A DNA stretch of 64,000 nt, from positions 1,116,001-1,180,000 of the forward strand of contig OZ244993.1 of assembly GCA_965223485.1 (NCBI GenBank), given 5' to 3'. The notes under the pieces are model-generated. The model made no database searches, was not told the origin of the DNA, and saw only the letters and a list, made by a program, of their open reading frames with translations. This document shows positions 55,201-62,861 of the stretch, in pieces. Every line of letters begins with the position of its first letter. Position 1 is the first letter of the stretch. This DNA comes from VXPQ01 sp965223485. GTDB taxonomy: Bacteria > Bacteroidota > Rhodothermia > Rhodothermales > VXPQ01. The position numbers were made by a program, and so were the translations under genes.

Positions 55201-57026
55201 TCTATTGTCGCCGCGCCGTTCAAGGCATCGTCGTCCTCCGCCGCCAATACTGTTATCTCCTGCGCCGCATCCCAATTATCCGTAGTGAACGTGAGAGAGG
55301 TCTTGTCCACCGTAATGTCTTCGTCCGAACCCGAAGCAAAAGACACCGCGATCATCACATCGTCCGAAGGCTGTGTATCCAGAACCACGGTGTACTTCGC
55401 ATTCGAGCCTTCCGGAACGGAGAGCGCCGTCGGCGTTACCGTAACGCCCGCCGTACATACTCTATCGGTATCGTAAAATGTAATACCCGCTAACCATGCC
55501 TGAAAATCGCTATCTGCAGGCGTAGCAATACAGGTGTTTCGTATATCCAATCCCCTAATCGGCAGAAACCTTAAACCCGCAGGAAGCTCTCCGGTCAACC
55601 CTGTATTGTCATTGATATATAACGTCTCAAGGCTGGTCAAATTCCCTGTTTCGGACGGTATTTCTCCGCTTAAGGAGTTACTGCCGAGCCATAAATCCTG
55701 AAGGCTGGTCAAATTCCCTATTTCAGCCGGTATGAGGCCGCTTAAGGAGTTCATTCTGAGGTCTAACCGTGCAAGGCTGGTTAAATTTCCTATTTCGGAC
55801 GGGATGGAGCCGCTTAATTGGTTATTACTGAGCCATAACTTCTCAAGGCTGGTCAAATCCCCTATTTCGGACGGTATTTCTCCGCTTAAGGAGTTTTGCC
55901 AGAGGTCTAACCTCCCAAGGCTGGTCAAATTCCCTATTTCGGCCGGTATTGCTCCGGTTAAGTTGTTATGCTCAAGCGATAAATTCTGAAGGCTGGTCAA
56001 ATTCCCTATTTCGGCCGGTATTGCTCCGGTTAAGTTGTTATGCTCAAGCGATAAATTCTGAAGGCTGGTCAAATTCCCTATTTCGGCCGGTATGGAACCG
56101 CTTAATTGGTTCCTGTCGCCCCGTAACACCTCAAGTCTGGTCAGATTCCCTATTTCGGTCGGTATCGCTCCGGTTAAGTTGTTACGCTCAAGCGATAACC
56201 ACGTAAGGCTGGTCAGATTCCCTATTTCGGTCGGTATTTCTCCGCTTAAGGAGTTACCGTCGAGCTGTAAAATCTCAAGTCTGGTCCAATTCCCTATTTC
56301 GGTCGGTATGGCGCCGTTTAAGGAGTTACCGGAGAAGTATAACTGCTCAAGTCTGGTCAGATTTCCTATTTCGGTCGGTATGGATCCTGTTAATTGGTTA
56401 CCTCGGAGCAATAAGAACCTAAGATTGGTCATATTCCCTATTTCGGACGGTATAGATCCGCTTAATAAGTTACTTCCGAGGCCTAACTGGTCAAGGCTGG
56501 TCAGATTCTCTATTTCGGTCGGTATTTCTCCGCTTAAGGAGTTATTTTCAAGATGTAACTGGTCAAGGTTGGTCAGATTCCCTATTTCGGTCGGTATGGC
56601 GCCGCTTAAGGAGTTATTTTTGAGAATTAACCACTTAAGGCTGGTCATATTCCCTATTTCGGACGGTATGGCGCCACTTAAGGAGTTATTTTCGAGAAAT
56701 AACTGCTCAAGGCTGGTCAGATCCCCTATCGCGGACGGTAGTTCTCCCCGTAAATTATTGAGATCCAGGTCCAGCCCGGTGACTGCGCCGTTCTCAACCG
56801 TGACCCCGTACCAGTCCCCGACCGGTTCCTGGCTTTTCCAGTGGGTATTATCCGTCCAGTTATCGCCGTCGGTAGCATCGTATAACGCCACCAGCGCCGC
56901 TCTCTCCGCGGCCGTTTGCGCCTGCGCCACGCTCGGAACGAAGACCATTGTTGCTAAAAAAGAGCAATATATCGCCACCGACAACGGCAATGAAGGCATA
57001 CGCCTTCTTCGGCACATTCGATTCAT
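49296..57026 (-). CDS. Giant surface protein: LRR blocks alternating with beta-sandwich repeats, barrel-like C-terminus
   Basis: The 2576-residue product begins with a signal peptide ending at VAQAQ. Three LRR blocks (about residues 39-525, 639-934, 1046-1387; roughly 18, 10 and 12 repeats) each open with ALVALYDATDGDNW and use a plant-type unit NxLSGAIPSEIGNLTSL. One ~109-residue Calx-beta/Ig-like unit (GVTVTPTALSVPEGSN) follows blocks 1 and 2, and five in tandem follow block 3 (about 1387-1925). The last ~640 residues are Ser/Gly-rich and beta-strand-like with an internal duplication (VAGGLGF.../VGGGLGYS...), resembling an autotransporter-type barrel domain. It is probably cell-surface exposed and adhesive or ligand-binding. 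No T9SS-type tail is evident. Confidence 0.85.
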   Translation of the reverse strand: MNRMCRRRRMPSLPLSVAIYCSFLATMVFVPSVAQAQTAAERAALVALYDATDGDNWTDNTHWKSQEPVGDWYGVTVENGAVTGLDLDLNNLRGELPSAIGDLTSLEQLFLENNSLSGAIPSEIGNMTSLKWLILKNNSLSGAIPTEIGNLTNLDQLHLENNSLSGEIPTEIENLTSLDQLGLGSNLLSGSIPSEIGNMTNLRFLLLRGNQLTGSIPTEIGNLTRLEQLYFSGNSLNGAIPTEIGNWTRLEILQLDGNSLSGEIPTEIGNLTSLTWLSLERNNLTGAIPTEIGNLTRLEVLRGDRNQLSGSIPAEIGNLTSLQNLSLEHNNLTGAIPAEIGNLTSLQNLSLEHNNLTGAIPAEIGNLTSLGRLDLWQNSLSGEIPSEIGDLTSLEKLWLSNNQLSGSIPSEIGNLTSLARLDLRMNSLSGLIPAEIGNLTSLQDLWLGSNSLSGEIPSETGNLTSLETLYINDNTGLTGELPAGLRFLPIRGLDIRNTCIATPADSDFQAWLAGITFYDTDRVCTAGVTVTPTALSVPEGSNAKYTVVLDTQPSDDVMIAVSFASGSDEDITVDKTSLTFTTDNWDAAQEITVLAAEDDDALNGAATIEHAASGGGYGGVTVSSVTATEADNDAAGVTATERAALVALYDATDGDNWTDNTKWKSEEPVGDWYGVTVRNGAVTRLDLDLNNLRGELPSEIGDLTSLEVLWLTLNNLTGAIPSEIGNLTSLEALNLDNNSLSGAIPAEIGNLTRLHWLLLSSNSLSGEIPSEIGNLTGLGFLIIDSNSLSGAIPAEIWNLTRLQHLSLSINSLSGAIPAEIRNLTSLEVLWGDRNQLSGAIPSEIGDLTRLEALFLGNNQLSGAIPSEIANLTSLEWLLLNDNTELTGELPAGLRLLPITILNIRNTCITTPADSDFQAWLLGIDFSGTDRVCAAGVTVTPTTLSVPEGSNAKYTVVLDTQPSADVTISLSFASGSDEDITVDKTSLTFTTDNWNAAQEVTVSAAEDDDATDGAATIEHSASGGDYGNVSVSSVTATEADNDNDADAERAALVAIYDATDGDNWTNNTNWKSQEPVGDWYGVTVENGVVTELSLGLNDLTGALPSEIGDLTNLERLNLSGNALSGEIPEEIGNLTRLEELWLTGNALSGEIPEEIGKLTSLRRLLLDNNDLSGAIPSEIGKLTSLEGLWLSINSLSGAIPAEIWNLTRLEALGLSINSLSGAIPSEIGNLTSLRALGLNENVLSGEIPEEIGNLTRLEKLNLFTNNLTGAIPSAIGNLTSLQQLWLHDNALTGAIPSTIGNLTNLELLYLNNNSLSGAILSEIGNLTSLERLDLGYNTELTGELPAGLRLLPINYLDIRETCIATPADSDFQAWLAGIRFFDTDRVCVGGVTVTPTALSVPEGSNAKYTVVLDTQPSADVTISLSFAAGSDADITVDKTSLAFTPDNWDAAQEVTVSAAEDDDATDGAATIEHSASGGGYGGVSVPSVTATEADNDKDAVGVTVTPTALSVPEGSNAKYTVVLDTQPSADVTIAVSFASGSDADITVDKNSLTFTTENWDATQEITVSAAEDDDALNGSATIEHTASGANYGSVSVSSVTATEADNDTAGVTVTPTALTVPEGSNAKYTVALDARPSADVTIAVSFASGSDEDITVDKTSLTFTTDNWDAAQEITVSAAEDDDALNGVATIEHSASGGGYGGVTVSLVTATEEDNDTAGVTVTPTALTVPEGSNVTYTVALDTQPSEDVTISLSFASGSDEDITVDKTSLTFTTENWDAAQEITVSAAEDDDAVNGAATIEHTASGGGYGGVTVSSVMATEEDNDTVGVTVTPTALTVAEGGSATYTVVLDTQPSDNVTIAASFASGSDEDITVDKTSLTFTPENWSMAQEITVSAAVDNDTDDDAATLNHNASGGDYGGVTVADVVVTVTDVIGGVDVSAWLARYSRVGADHLLSSVENRMESVGRGASGMQASVAGQRIVFGDSPARPGMELSGASALWSTSQDYATSSLSGDGVRSRNSYGISPGLNAAASRYRNMTLRDALSRSAFRYTRETSWGNSLGVWGQGAFSRFGGSEAGADLTGDVMSGTVGIDNTISGWLHGLAVSRSESEGAYRIAGADSLSLSASLTGVYPYARYNLTDRLRVWGTGGYGRGSLRLQGDSLASSTSDLSMVLGSVGMSGDIVSAGSKGFGLSWQTDAMLLRSSLTSSDALSAVSAMVHRLRLSLESSYILRMGNRASLAPKVQLGVRQDGGDAEQGMGMDVAGGLGFIHSGWGLRAQVDMHGLVVHEDSDFEEWGVSGMILFDRSPSSELGMSLRLIPSWGSASSSMGGMRALWSRETVSGLAGFRRTGGDDCSLRLDSRFDYGFAAFGEHGVASPYASFSVSGNEAASHLAGADVEVGGGLGYSNRSLGLRMRAGMRGLMSDEAMAFDEWGASGTIAFDPDPSSSLGASFNVSQSWGITPRTGFGGSQTMGAMREHESLPRSVTGMSRSNLYGQPMRIEGEMGYGFSSSGGKGVATPYAGVAFSDRSRSGVLLGFNLQAGRRFLLNVEGSTPKVRAISFDSMPEFRVRGLLKW
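51241..52866 (-). repeat. Five tandem ~327-bp repeats (beta-sandwich units)
   Basis: Five units of about 327 bp (one 333 bp) encode the Ig/Calx-beta-like domains before the C-terminal region. Long stretches are identical between units, for instance around the codons for GSDEDITVDKTSLTFTT, which points to recent homogenisation. The unit nearest the barrel is most diverged. Confidence 0.9.
52905..53760 (-). repeat. LRR block 3, 72-bp units (about 12)
   Basis: Units of 72 bp encode 24-residue leucine-rich repeats such as LTSLEGLWLSINSLSGAIPA. The phase is kept throughout. The block closes with the cap ELPAGLRLLPINYLDIRETC. Confidence 0.9.
54240..54980 (-). repeat. LRR block 2, 72-bp units (about 10)
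   Basis: The same 24-residue LRR unit as in blocks 1 and 3, ending with the cap LTGELPAGLRLLPITILNIR before a single beta-sandwich domain. Confidence 0.9.
55470..56770 (-). repeat. LRR block 1, 72-bp units (about 18), with an exact duplication
   Basis: About 18 LRR units of 72 bp. Two adjacent units (55921-55992 and 55993-56064) are identical base for base, and the identity runs on to about 56093; both encode SLQNLSLEHNNLTGAIPAEI. This is the signature of a very recent unit duplication. Confidence 0.92.
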
Positions 57027-57179
57027 ATTATATCCACGTTATATACACACATAATATTCATCAAGAACGTAAGGGTCAATGCTGCCGGGCAGGTGCAGGA
57101 GGAAGTGCGATCAACCGTCGATGCCTGCGCGGATGTCGGCCCTCGGGCATCCTCGCACCGGGCAGAATAGCAAGCAACG

Positions 57180-57662
57180 CTAATCCGTTTCGGCCGATCC
57201 TTCCAACCGTTCCGCCAGCCACATCTTGATAAGCGATTGCCGCGTGACCCCCAGACGGTCGGCTTCCTCTTCGACTCCTTCAATCATCCATAGAGGGCAA
57301 TCGATGTTAATCCGCTTGCTCTTCCGCTTGGGCCGCTGCGCTTTGGCTATATCCAAAGCGCCCGTTATGTCCTCGCCCTTATCGAAAGCCGCGTCGAATT
57401 CGGGGGTCTTCATACAGCGGTGCTCGCTTTGCTGCGATCGCCGTACCGAGACGATGCGGACAGCCTCGTTGCGATAGGCGATTATCGCCAACCATTGCTC
57501 GCCCGCGATTTCGCCCGTAGCAAGCCATCTTGGCTCGCCCGCCGTTTTGACAGGCGTTTCAAGCAGTCCGGGATCGTCCCATAAGGCTTGCGCCGCCTGG
57601 AAGTCTATACCGTGTTTATGGAGATTGCTCTCGCTTTCTCCGGGGTCGAATTCGAATTTCAT
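57180..57662 (-). CDS. BrnT-BrnA-like toxin-antitoxin fused in one frame
   Basis: The 160-residue protein begins like a BrnT toxin: MKFEFDPGESESNLHKHGIDF, then QWLAIIAYRNEAVRIVSVRR. Without a stop it runs into a BrnA-like antitoxin from M84: MKTPEFDAAFDKGEDITG and the ribbon-helix-helix-like KRINIDCPLWMIEGVEEEADRLGVTRQSLIKMWL. In normal brnTA operons these are two proteins with the antitoxin second. The junction TGTATGAAG still contains an internal ATGA (ATG at 57413), so the antitoxin might also be made separately. Cis-inhibition in the fusion is likely but inferred. A three-copy operator-like array lies upstream. Confidence 0.75.
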   Translation of the reverse strand: MKFEFDPGESESNLHKHGIDFQAAQALWDDPGLLETPVKTAGEPRWLATGEIAGEQWLAIIAYRNEAVRIVSVRRSQQSEHRCMKTPEFDAAFDKGEDITGALDIAKAQRPKRKSKRINIDCPLWMIEGVEEEADRLGVTRQSLIKMWLAERLEGSAETD

Positions 57663-57718
57663 TGCGATTCGGAAAAACGGAAACAGATACGTAAATGCGC
57701 CTTTAATATACCCTTTTT

Positions 57719-57784
57719 GAGTAAAAACTACTCCAAAAAGGTATAGAAATTACTCCAAAAAAGAGTAAAAATTACTCAAAAGGG
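57719..57784. promoter_or_regulatory. Three 22-bp tandem repeats with palindromic cores (operator candidate)
   Basis: Three copies start at 57719, 57741 and 57763, exactly 22 bp apart. Each contains a 15-bp core: GAGTAAAAACTACTC, GTATAGAAATTACTC and GAGTAAAAATTACTC; the first and third are inverted repeats (GAGTA/TACTC). An A-run follows each core. Spacing of about two helical turns places the sites on one face of the DNA. The array lies 57 bases upstream of the BrnT-BrnA fusion, with a minus-strand TATATT at 57708-57703, and probably binds the BrnA-like part. Confidence 0.7.
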
Positions 57785-57795
57785 GCAAAAAAGGA

Positions 57796-58209
57796 TCATT
57801 GGGGCTCGTCTCCCTCTTCCCCCTCCTTCAACGGATCATTGCGCCCCGTTTCTTTTTCCCCCTCCCCCAACTGCCCCCGGATTTTCTTCAGGGTGGAGAA
57901 TACCCCGAAGATGACCATGGAGGCGACGAAGACGTACACCCAGACGGGGATTTCACGTCCGACGACGATCAGGTACAGGTAAGCCGATACGAAGAAGAAC
58001 GAGGCGGACAACACGGGGGCCACGATCGACCGGCGACGGCGCAGGTTCCGAATGAGCCAGGCGATGGAGGCCGTAAAGAAGGGGATGGCGCCCACGTAAA
58101 TCGATCCGAAGACGATCGGGTTGACGTTGTAGCGTTCCCCAAGCCCCATAAACCAATCGACAAAAGCTTCCACGAGGTGTACAGAGAATGGTCCGAAAAA
58201 ACTGGACAA
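57796..58209 (-). CDS. Small membrane protein, unknown
   Basis: The 137-residue protein has three likely membrane helices (VFGSIYVGAIPFFTASIAWL, SIVAPVLSASFFFVSAYLYL, VYVFVASMVIFGVFSTL), a short basic loop LRRRRS and an acidic charged tail ending EGEEGDEPQ. It lies 41 bases downstream of the cus efflux operon in the same direction and may be its last gene, or independent. No family recognised. Confidence 0.7.
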   Translation of the reverse strand: MSSFFGPFSVHLVEAFVDWFMGLGERYNVNPIVFGSIYVGAIPFFTASIAWLIRNLRRRRSIVAPVLSASFFFVSAYLYLIVVGREIPVWVYVFVASMVIFGVFSTLKKIRGQLGEGEKETGRNDPLKEGEEGDEPQ

Positions 58210-58250
58210 CCCCTTACGTGTACTGCCGCGTTTGGTTCATGCCGCCTTGG

Positions 58251-61200
58251 TCAGTGATTCGCCCGCCTCTTCAACGCCTGGCTTTTCCATAGATAATAGA
58301 TGACCGGGATGACAACCAGCGTCAGGATCGTCGACGAAATCATCCCCCCGACCATCGGCGCCGCGATGCGTTTCATTACTTGTGAGCCCGTACCGTGCCC
58401 CCATAAAATGGGCAACAGGCCGGCCATGATGGCCATGACGGTCATCATCTTGGGACGCACCCGCTCGACGGCTCCCACAATGACGGCTTCGTACAGATCT
58501 TTCAACGAGGTCATTTGTCCTCGCATGATTCTGTCCTTATAGGCCAGATCGAGATAGATCAACATGATCACGCCTGTTTCGGCGGCAACTCCGGCCAGGG
58601 CAATGAAGCCGACTCCAACGGCTACGCTGAGGTTATAGTTGAACAGATACAACAACCAGACCCCGCCGACGAGCGAAAACGGCAGCGACAACATCACTAT
58701 CAGGCTCTCGGTAATGTTCTTGAAGTTTAAGTAGAGCAGCAGAAAGATGATCACGAGCGTCAGCGGAATAACGATCCGCAGGCGCTGCCGGGCCCGTTCC
58801 ATGTATTCATACTGTCCGCTCCAGACCATGCTGTACCCCTCCGGCAGGTCTACCTGCTCATTCACGGTAGCGCGGGCGTTCTTCACGTAGGTCCCCACAT
58901 CGATATCGCGGATGTCCACATAGAGCCAGGATGTCGTGCGCGCATTTTCGCTCTTAATCACCGGCGGCCCGTTGACAATACTGAAATCGGCCACATAGCT
59001 CAGCGGGATATGCGCCTCCGTGGGGGTAGGAATCAGTACCCGCTGGAGTGCCGGCAGGTTATCGCGCAGTTCGCGGCTGTAGCGGACGTTGACCGGGTAA
59101 CGTTCAAGGCCCTCGACAGTATGTGTGACATTCATTCCGCCGATGGCCGACATGATCACATCCTGCACATCGCCCACGGTCAGGCCGTACCGGGCGGCTT
59201 CTTCGCGGTTTATGCGATAGTCGAGAAAATTGCCGCCGACAGCCTTGTCCGGGAAGGCGCTCAACGTACCCGGTACTGTCTGCAGGACGGCCGCAATGCG
59301 TTGTCCCAGGTCGGAAAGCACGTTCAGGTCGGGTCCCATCAATTTGACGCCCACCGGCGTCTTGATACCCGTCGAGAGCATATCGATGCGCGTTTTGATG
59401 GGCATGGTCCATGCGTTGGTCAGGCCCGGAAAGTCGATAGCGGCGTCAAGCTCCCGGACGAGTTTGTCCATGGTCATGCCTTCTCGCCACTCGCTTTCCG
59501 GTTTCAGGGTGATCGTGGTTTCTATCATCGACAATGGGGCCGGATCCGTCGCCGTCTCGGCACGGCCCGCCTTGCCGAAAGCATGATCCACTTCGGGGAA
59601 GCTCTTGATGATTTTGTCCGTTTGCTGTAAGAGTTCCTTGGCTTTGGTGATGCTGATGCCCGGATCGGTGGTGGGCATATAGAGCAGATCCCCCTCGTTC
59701 AAAGGCGGCATAAATTCGGAGCCGAGCTTGCCGAGGGGATAAGCCGTAACCCCCAGGACTACCAGCGCCGCCGCAATGGTTATCCATTTGAACCGGAGTA
59801 CGGCGTGAATCACCGGGCGATATACGTACATCAGAAAGCGGTTGAGGGGATTCTTTTTCTCCGGCAGGATTTTGCCGCGTATGAAGTAGCCCATCAGCAC
59901 CGGCACCACCGTGATGGCCAGGAGCGCTGAAGCCGCCATGGCGTAGGTTTTCGTGAAAGCCAGCGGTTTGAAGAGCCGGCCTTCCTGCGCCTGGAGCGTG
60001 AATACAGGCAGGAAGGAGAGCGTGATAATCAGTAGCGAATAGAACAACGCCGGCCCGACCTCTTTGGACGCGTCAATAATGATGCGCCAGTGGTCTTTCT
60101 TTCCGGCGTCACGCTCCATGTGTTTGTGGGCGTTTTCGATCATCACGATAGCCGCGTCGATCATCGCGCCGATGGCGATGGCGATGCCGCTGAGCGACAT
60201 GATGTTGGCATTGAGGCCCTGGAAATACATTATCAGGAACGCGATCAGAATGCCCATCGGGAGTGTGAAGATCGCGACGAAGGCACTGCGGAAGTGCAGC
60301 AGGAACAGGATCGTCACCAGCGCGACGATGATGCTCTCTTCGAGAAGCGTCCCTTTCAGATTATCAATAGCGCGCTCGATGAGACTGCTGCGGTCGTAGA
60401 CGGCCTGGATGGTTACCCCTTCCGGCAATCCCGCCTTCAGTTCCTCCAGTTTCGCTTTCACGGCATCGATTGTCTTCAGGGCGTTTTCCCCATAGCGCAT
60501 TATGACGATGCCGCCGACGGTTTCGCCCTCGCCGTCCAGATCGGCCAGGCCACGACGTAACTCGGGTCCCAGGTGTACATGGGCGATGTTCCGGATCAGA
60601 ATGGGCGTACCGTTCTCGTCCACCCCGACGGGCGTGTTTTCGATGTCCTCGATCGATTGGATATAGCCCAGGCCGCGCACCATAAACTCGGTCTCGCCCA
60701 TCTCGACAAGTCTGCCGCCCACGTCGTTGTTGCTGCGTTGCAGAGCCATGCGCACTTTCGACAATGGAATATTGTAGGCCAGCAGTTTGTTGGGATCGAC
60801 CTCGACCTGATACTGCTTGACGTAGCCGCCGATGGAAGCCACTTCGGCCACACCGGACACGCTCATCAGTTCATAGCGCAGAAACCAGTCCTGGATTGAG
60901 CGCAGCTGTTGAAGGTCGTACTGGTCTCCGCCGTCGATCACATATTCGAAGGCCCAGCCTACGCCGGTGGCGTCCGGCCCCAGAGTGGGCGTCACACCGC
61001 CGGGAAGCCGACTTGCCACATAGTTGAGATACTCCAGGACCCGGCTGCGGGCCCAGTACATGTCGGCGCCGTCTTCGAAGATGATGTAGACAAACGAGTA
61101 GCCGAAGAACGAATAGCCGCGCACGGCTTTCGCAAAGGGTACTCCCAACATGGCCGTCGTTAGCGGATACGTCACCTGATCTTCGACGACCTGCGGGGCC

Positions 61201-61367
61201 TGCCCCGGATACTCGGTGAAGATGATAACCTGCACGTCGCTCAAGTCGGGGATAGCGTCTACGGGTGTGCGGAGCATCGCGTAGGCGCCGGCCAGTCCAA
61301 TCAGGAGGGCGAAGACGATCACCAGCAAGCGGTTATTGACCGAGGCCTCTATGATCTTTTCCAGCAT
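58251..61367 (-). CDS. cusA: Heavy-metal efflux RND pump (CusA/CzcA family)
   Basis: The 1038-residue inner-membrane proton antiporter has the HME-RND pattern: PVDAIPDLSDVQVIIFTEYPG near the N-terminus, the TM4 proton-relay motif AIGAMIDAAIVMIENAHKHME, two large periplasmic loops and the C-terminal PKMMTVMAIMAGLLPILWGHGTG. The DLSDVQV sequence and the linked adaptor suggest the CusA type for copper/silver, but zinc or cobalt cannot be excluded by eye. It lies 66 bases after the adaptor gene in the efflux operon. Confidence 0.93.
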   Translation of the reverse strand: MLEKIIEASVNNRLLVIVFALLIGLAGAYAMLRTPVDAIPDLSDVQVIIFTEYPGQAPQVVEDQVTYPLTTAMLGVPFAKAVRGYSFFGYSFVYIIFEDGADMYWARSRVLEYLNYVASRLPGGVTPTLGPDATGVGWAFEYVIDGGDQYDLQQLRSIQDWFLRYELMSVSGVAEVASIGGYVKQYQVEVDPNKLLAYNIPLSKVRMALQRSNNDVGGRLVEMGETEFMVRGLGYIQSIEDIENTPVGVDENGTPILIRNIAHVHLGPELRRGLADLDGEGETVGGIVIMRYGENALKTIDAVKAKLEELKAGLPEGVTIQAVYDRSSLIERAIDNLKGTLLEESIIVALVTILFLLHFRSAFVAIFTLPMGILIAFLIMYFQGLNANIMSLSGIAIAIGAMIDAAIVMIENAHKHMERDAGKKDHWRIIIDASKEVGPALFYSLLIITLSFLPVFTLQAQEGRLFKPLAFTKTYAMAASALLAITVVPVLMGYFIRGKILPEKKNPLNRFLMYVYRPVIHAVLRFKWITIAAALVVLGVTAYPLGKLGSEFMPPLNEGDLLYMPTTDPGISITKAKELLQQTDKIIKSFPEVDHAFGKAGRAETATDPAPLSMIETTITLKPESEWREGMTMDKLVRELDAAIDFPGLTNAWTMPIKTRIDMLSTGIKTPVGVKLMGPDLNVLSDLGQRIAAVLQTVPGTLSAFPDKAVGGNFLDYRINREEAARYGLTVGDVQDVIMSAIGGMNVTHTVEGLERYPVNVRYSRELRDNLPALQRVLIPTPTEAHIPLSYVADFSIVNGPPVIKSENARTTSWLYVDIRDIDVGTYVKNARATVNEQVDLPEGYSMVWSGQYEYMERARQRLRIVIPLTLVIIFLLLYLNFKNITESLIVMLSLPFSLVGGVWLLYLFNYNLSVAVGVGFIALAGVAAETGVIMLIYLDLAYKDRIMRGQMTSLKDLYEAVIVGAVERVRPKMMTVMAIMAGLLPILWGHGTGSQVMKRIAAPMVGGMISSTILTLVVIPVIYYLWKSQALKRRANH

Positions 61368-61433
61368 GATTTTCTCTGTAAACGGGCGGGGAATACCCTG
61401 GGGCGAATGAGGAATCAGGGAGGACGCCCCGGC

Positions 61434-62834
61434 TTAATGCTGCTGATGCATTTGTGCGTCGGATTCGTCAGATGCTGTGGATACCATCTCCGGTATGGCT
61501 TCCGGCTCTTCACTGGCGGGCTGCGCACTCGATTGCGTCCGCTCTTGCAGCATTTTCCGGATGACCTCTTGCAAGCGGCTTTCGCTATCTAACATGAACT
61601 GGGCTGACGTGACGATCTCTTCGTCGCCCGACAGGCCGGTGAGCACCCGCACCAGATTGTTACCCGGGCCGCCTTCTTCGCCGATCCGGACTTCGCGCGG
61701 CTCGAACCGACCCTCCCCCTGCACCACGAAGATGATTGCCCGTGCGCCGGAACGAATCACGGCCTCGGAGGGCACTACCAACGCATCGGGTATGACCTTG
61801 CCCTGGAGCTGGATATTGGCGTACATTCCCGGCTTGAGGTCCAGATCCGGATTGGAGAAAATCAGGCGCACATGCACGTCGCGGGCTTTCTCGCGCAGAT
61901 AGGGGTAGATGTAGGAGACCTGCCCCGTATAGGTCTTCCCCGGCAAATAGGATAGTTCCATCTCGACCGGTTGCCCCTCCCTGATCCACGGCGCCTCGTT
62001 GTCGTAGAAGCTGGCGTGCACCCACACAGCCTGCAGGTCGGCAATTTCGAAGAGGTCCATCCCGGCTTCGATATAGGCGCCTTCCATGGCGTCTCTTTTC
62101 ACGACGACGCCGGTGGCCGGGGCTTCGAGCAGAGTCGTCTTTTTAACCTCGCCGGTTTGCTTCAGACGCTCAATCTCTGAGGCGGGGATGTCCCAGTATT
62201 CAAGGCGGGTGCGAGCCGAGGCCAGTAGTTTCTCGGCGTCTTCCCGGACCGAAGGGATGCTACTCTCGGCTAACATCCGGTAGTTTTTGAGCGCCAGCAG
62301 ATATTCCTGCTGTGTGGCGACCAGTTCCGGTGAGTAGATTTCCATCAACGGGTCTCCCTGCCGGACCTGGTCGCCGATGAAATTGACATAAAGCTTTTCG
62401 ATCCAGCCGGAGATCTTGGCGTTGACCAGATAGAGACGCTCTTCGTCGTACTGGACCTCACCGACGGTGCGGATCATGCGGGAAAAGTCCATCCGCCGGG
62501 CGTGATCGGTTCGTACGCCCATGTTCTGTACGGTCGCCGGATCGATGGACACGGTATTGCCCGATTCCGCTCCTGCTTCGTCCTCGTAGACGGGTATCAG
62601 ATCCATGCCCATGGCCGATTTGCCGGGCTGATCATAGATCTCCGTCGGGTCCATAGGCGCTTGCCAGTAGAGGACGTTGCGCTCGCCTTCGGCGATGGAC
62701 ATTTCGTGCCGAGCTACGGGTGCTGTTTCATCGGTGGTTATGCGCCCGAGAAAAAAACCACCGGCGGCAAGCGCCGCAAGCAGCAGCGGGATACCGAGCC
62801 ATTTAGCGAATCGTTGCATATTCATGGTATTCAA
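61434..62834 (-). CDS. cusB: RND periplasmic adaptor (CusB-like membrane fusion protein)
   Basis: The 466-residue adaptor starts with a membrane anchor (WLGIPLLLAALAAGGFFLG), then a heavy-metal-binding module of the YWQAPMDPTEIYDQPGKSAMG type with MGMDLIPVYE, the methionine-rich capture site seen in CusB-like proteins. The lipoyl/hairpin and beta-barrel regions follow (KISGWIEKLYVNFIGDQVRQGDPL; GVVVKRDAMEGAYI; LKPGMYANIQLQGKV). The C-terminus has SDESDAQMHQQH, which may also bind metal. The start could be the third or fifth codon. It lies between the outer-membrane factor and pump genes. Confidence 0.92.
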   Translation of the reverse strand: MNTMNMQRFAKWLGIPLLLAALAAGGFFLGRITTDETAPVARHEMSIAEGERNVLYWQAPMDPTEIYDQPGKSAMGMDLIPVYEDEAGAESGNTVSIDPATVQNMGVRTDHARRMDFSRMIRTVGEVQYDEERLYLVNAKISGWIEKLYVNFIGDQVRQGDPLMEIYSPELVATQQEYLLALKNYRMLAESSIPSVREDAEKLLASARTRLEYWDIPASEIERLKQTGEVKKTTLLEAPATGVVVKRDAMEGAYIEAGMDLFEIADLQAVWVHASFYDNEAPWIREGQPVEMELSYLPGKTYTGQVSYIYPYLREKARDVHVRLIFSNPDLDLKPGMYANIQLQGKVIPDALVVPSEAVIRSGARAIIFVVQGEGRFEPREVRIGEEGGPGNNLVRVLTGLSGDEEIVTSAQFMLDSESRLQEVIRKMLQERTQSSAQPASEEPEAIPEMVSTASDESDAQMHQQH

Positions 62835-62861
62835 GGTCTGGCTGGATGCCGGGTTGGGCGT

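Noticed and set aside
53233..57054. Several plus-strand frames with repeated SLVRFPISVGMAPLKEL-like units.
   Set aside because: They are the antisense of the LRR blocks and inherit their 72-bp period; there are no start signals or signal peptides of their own.
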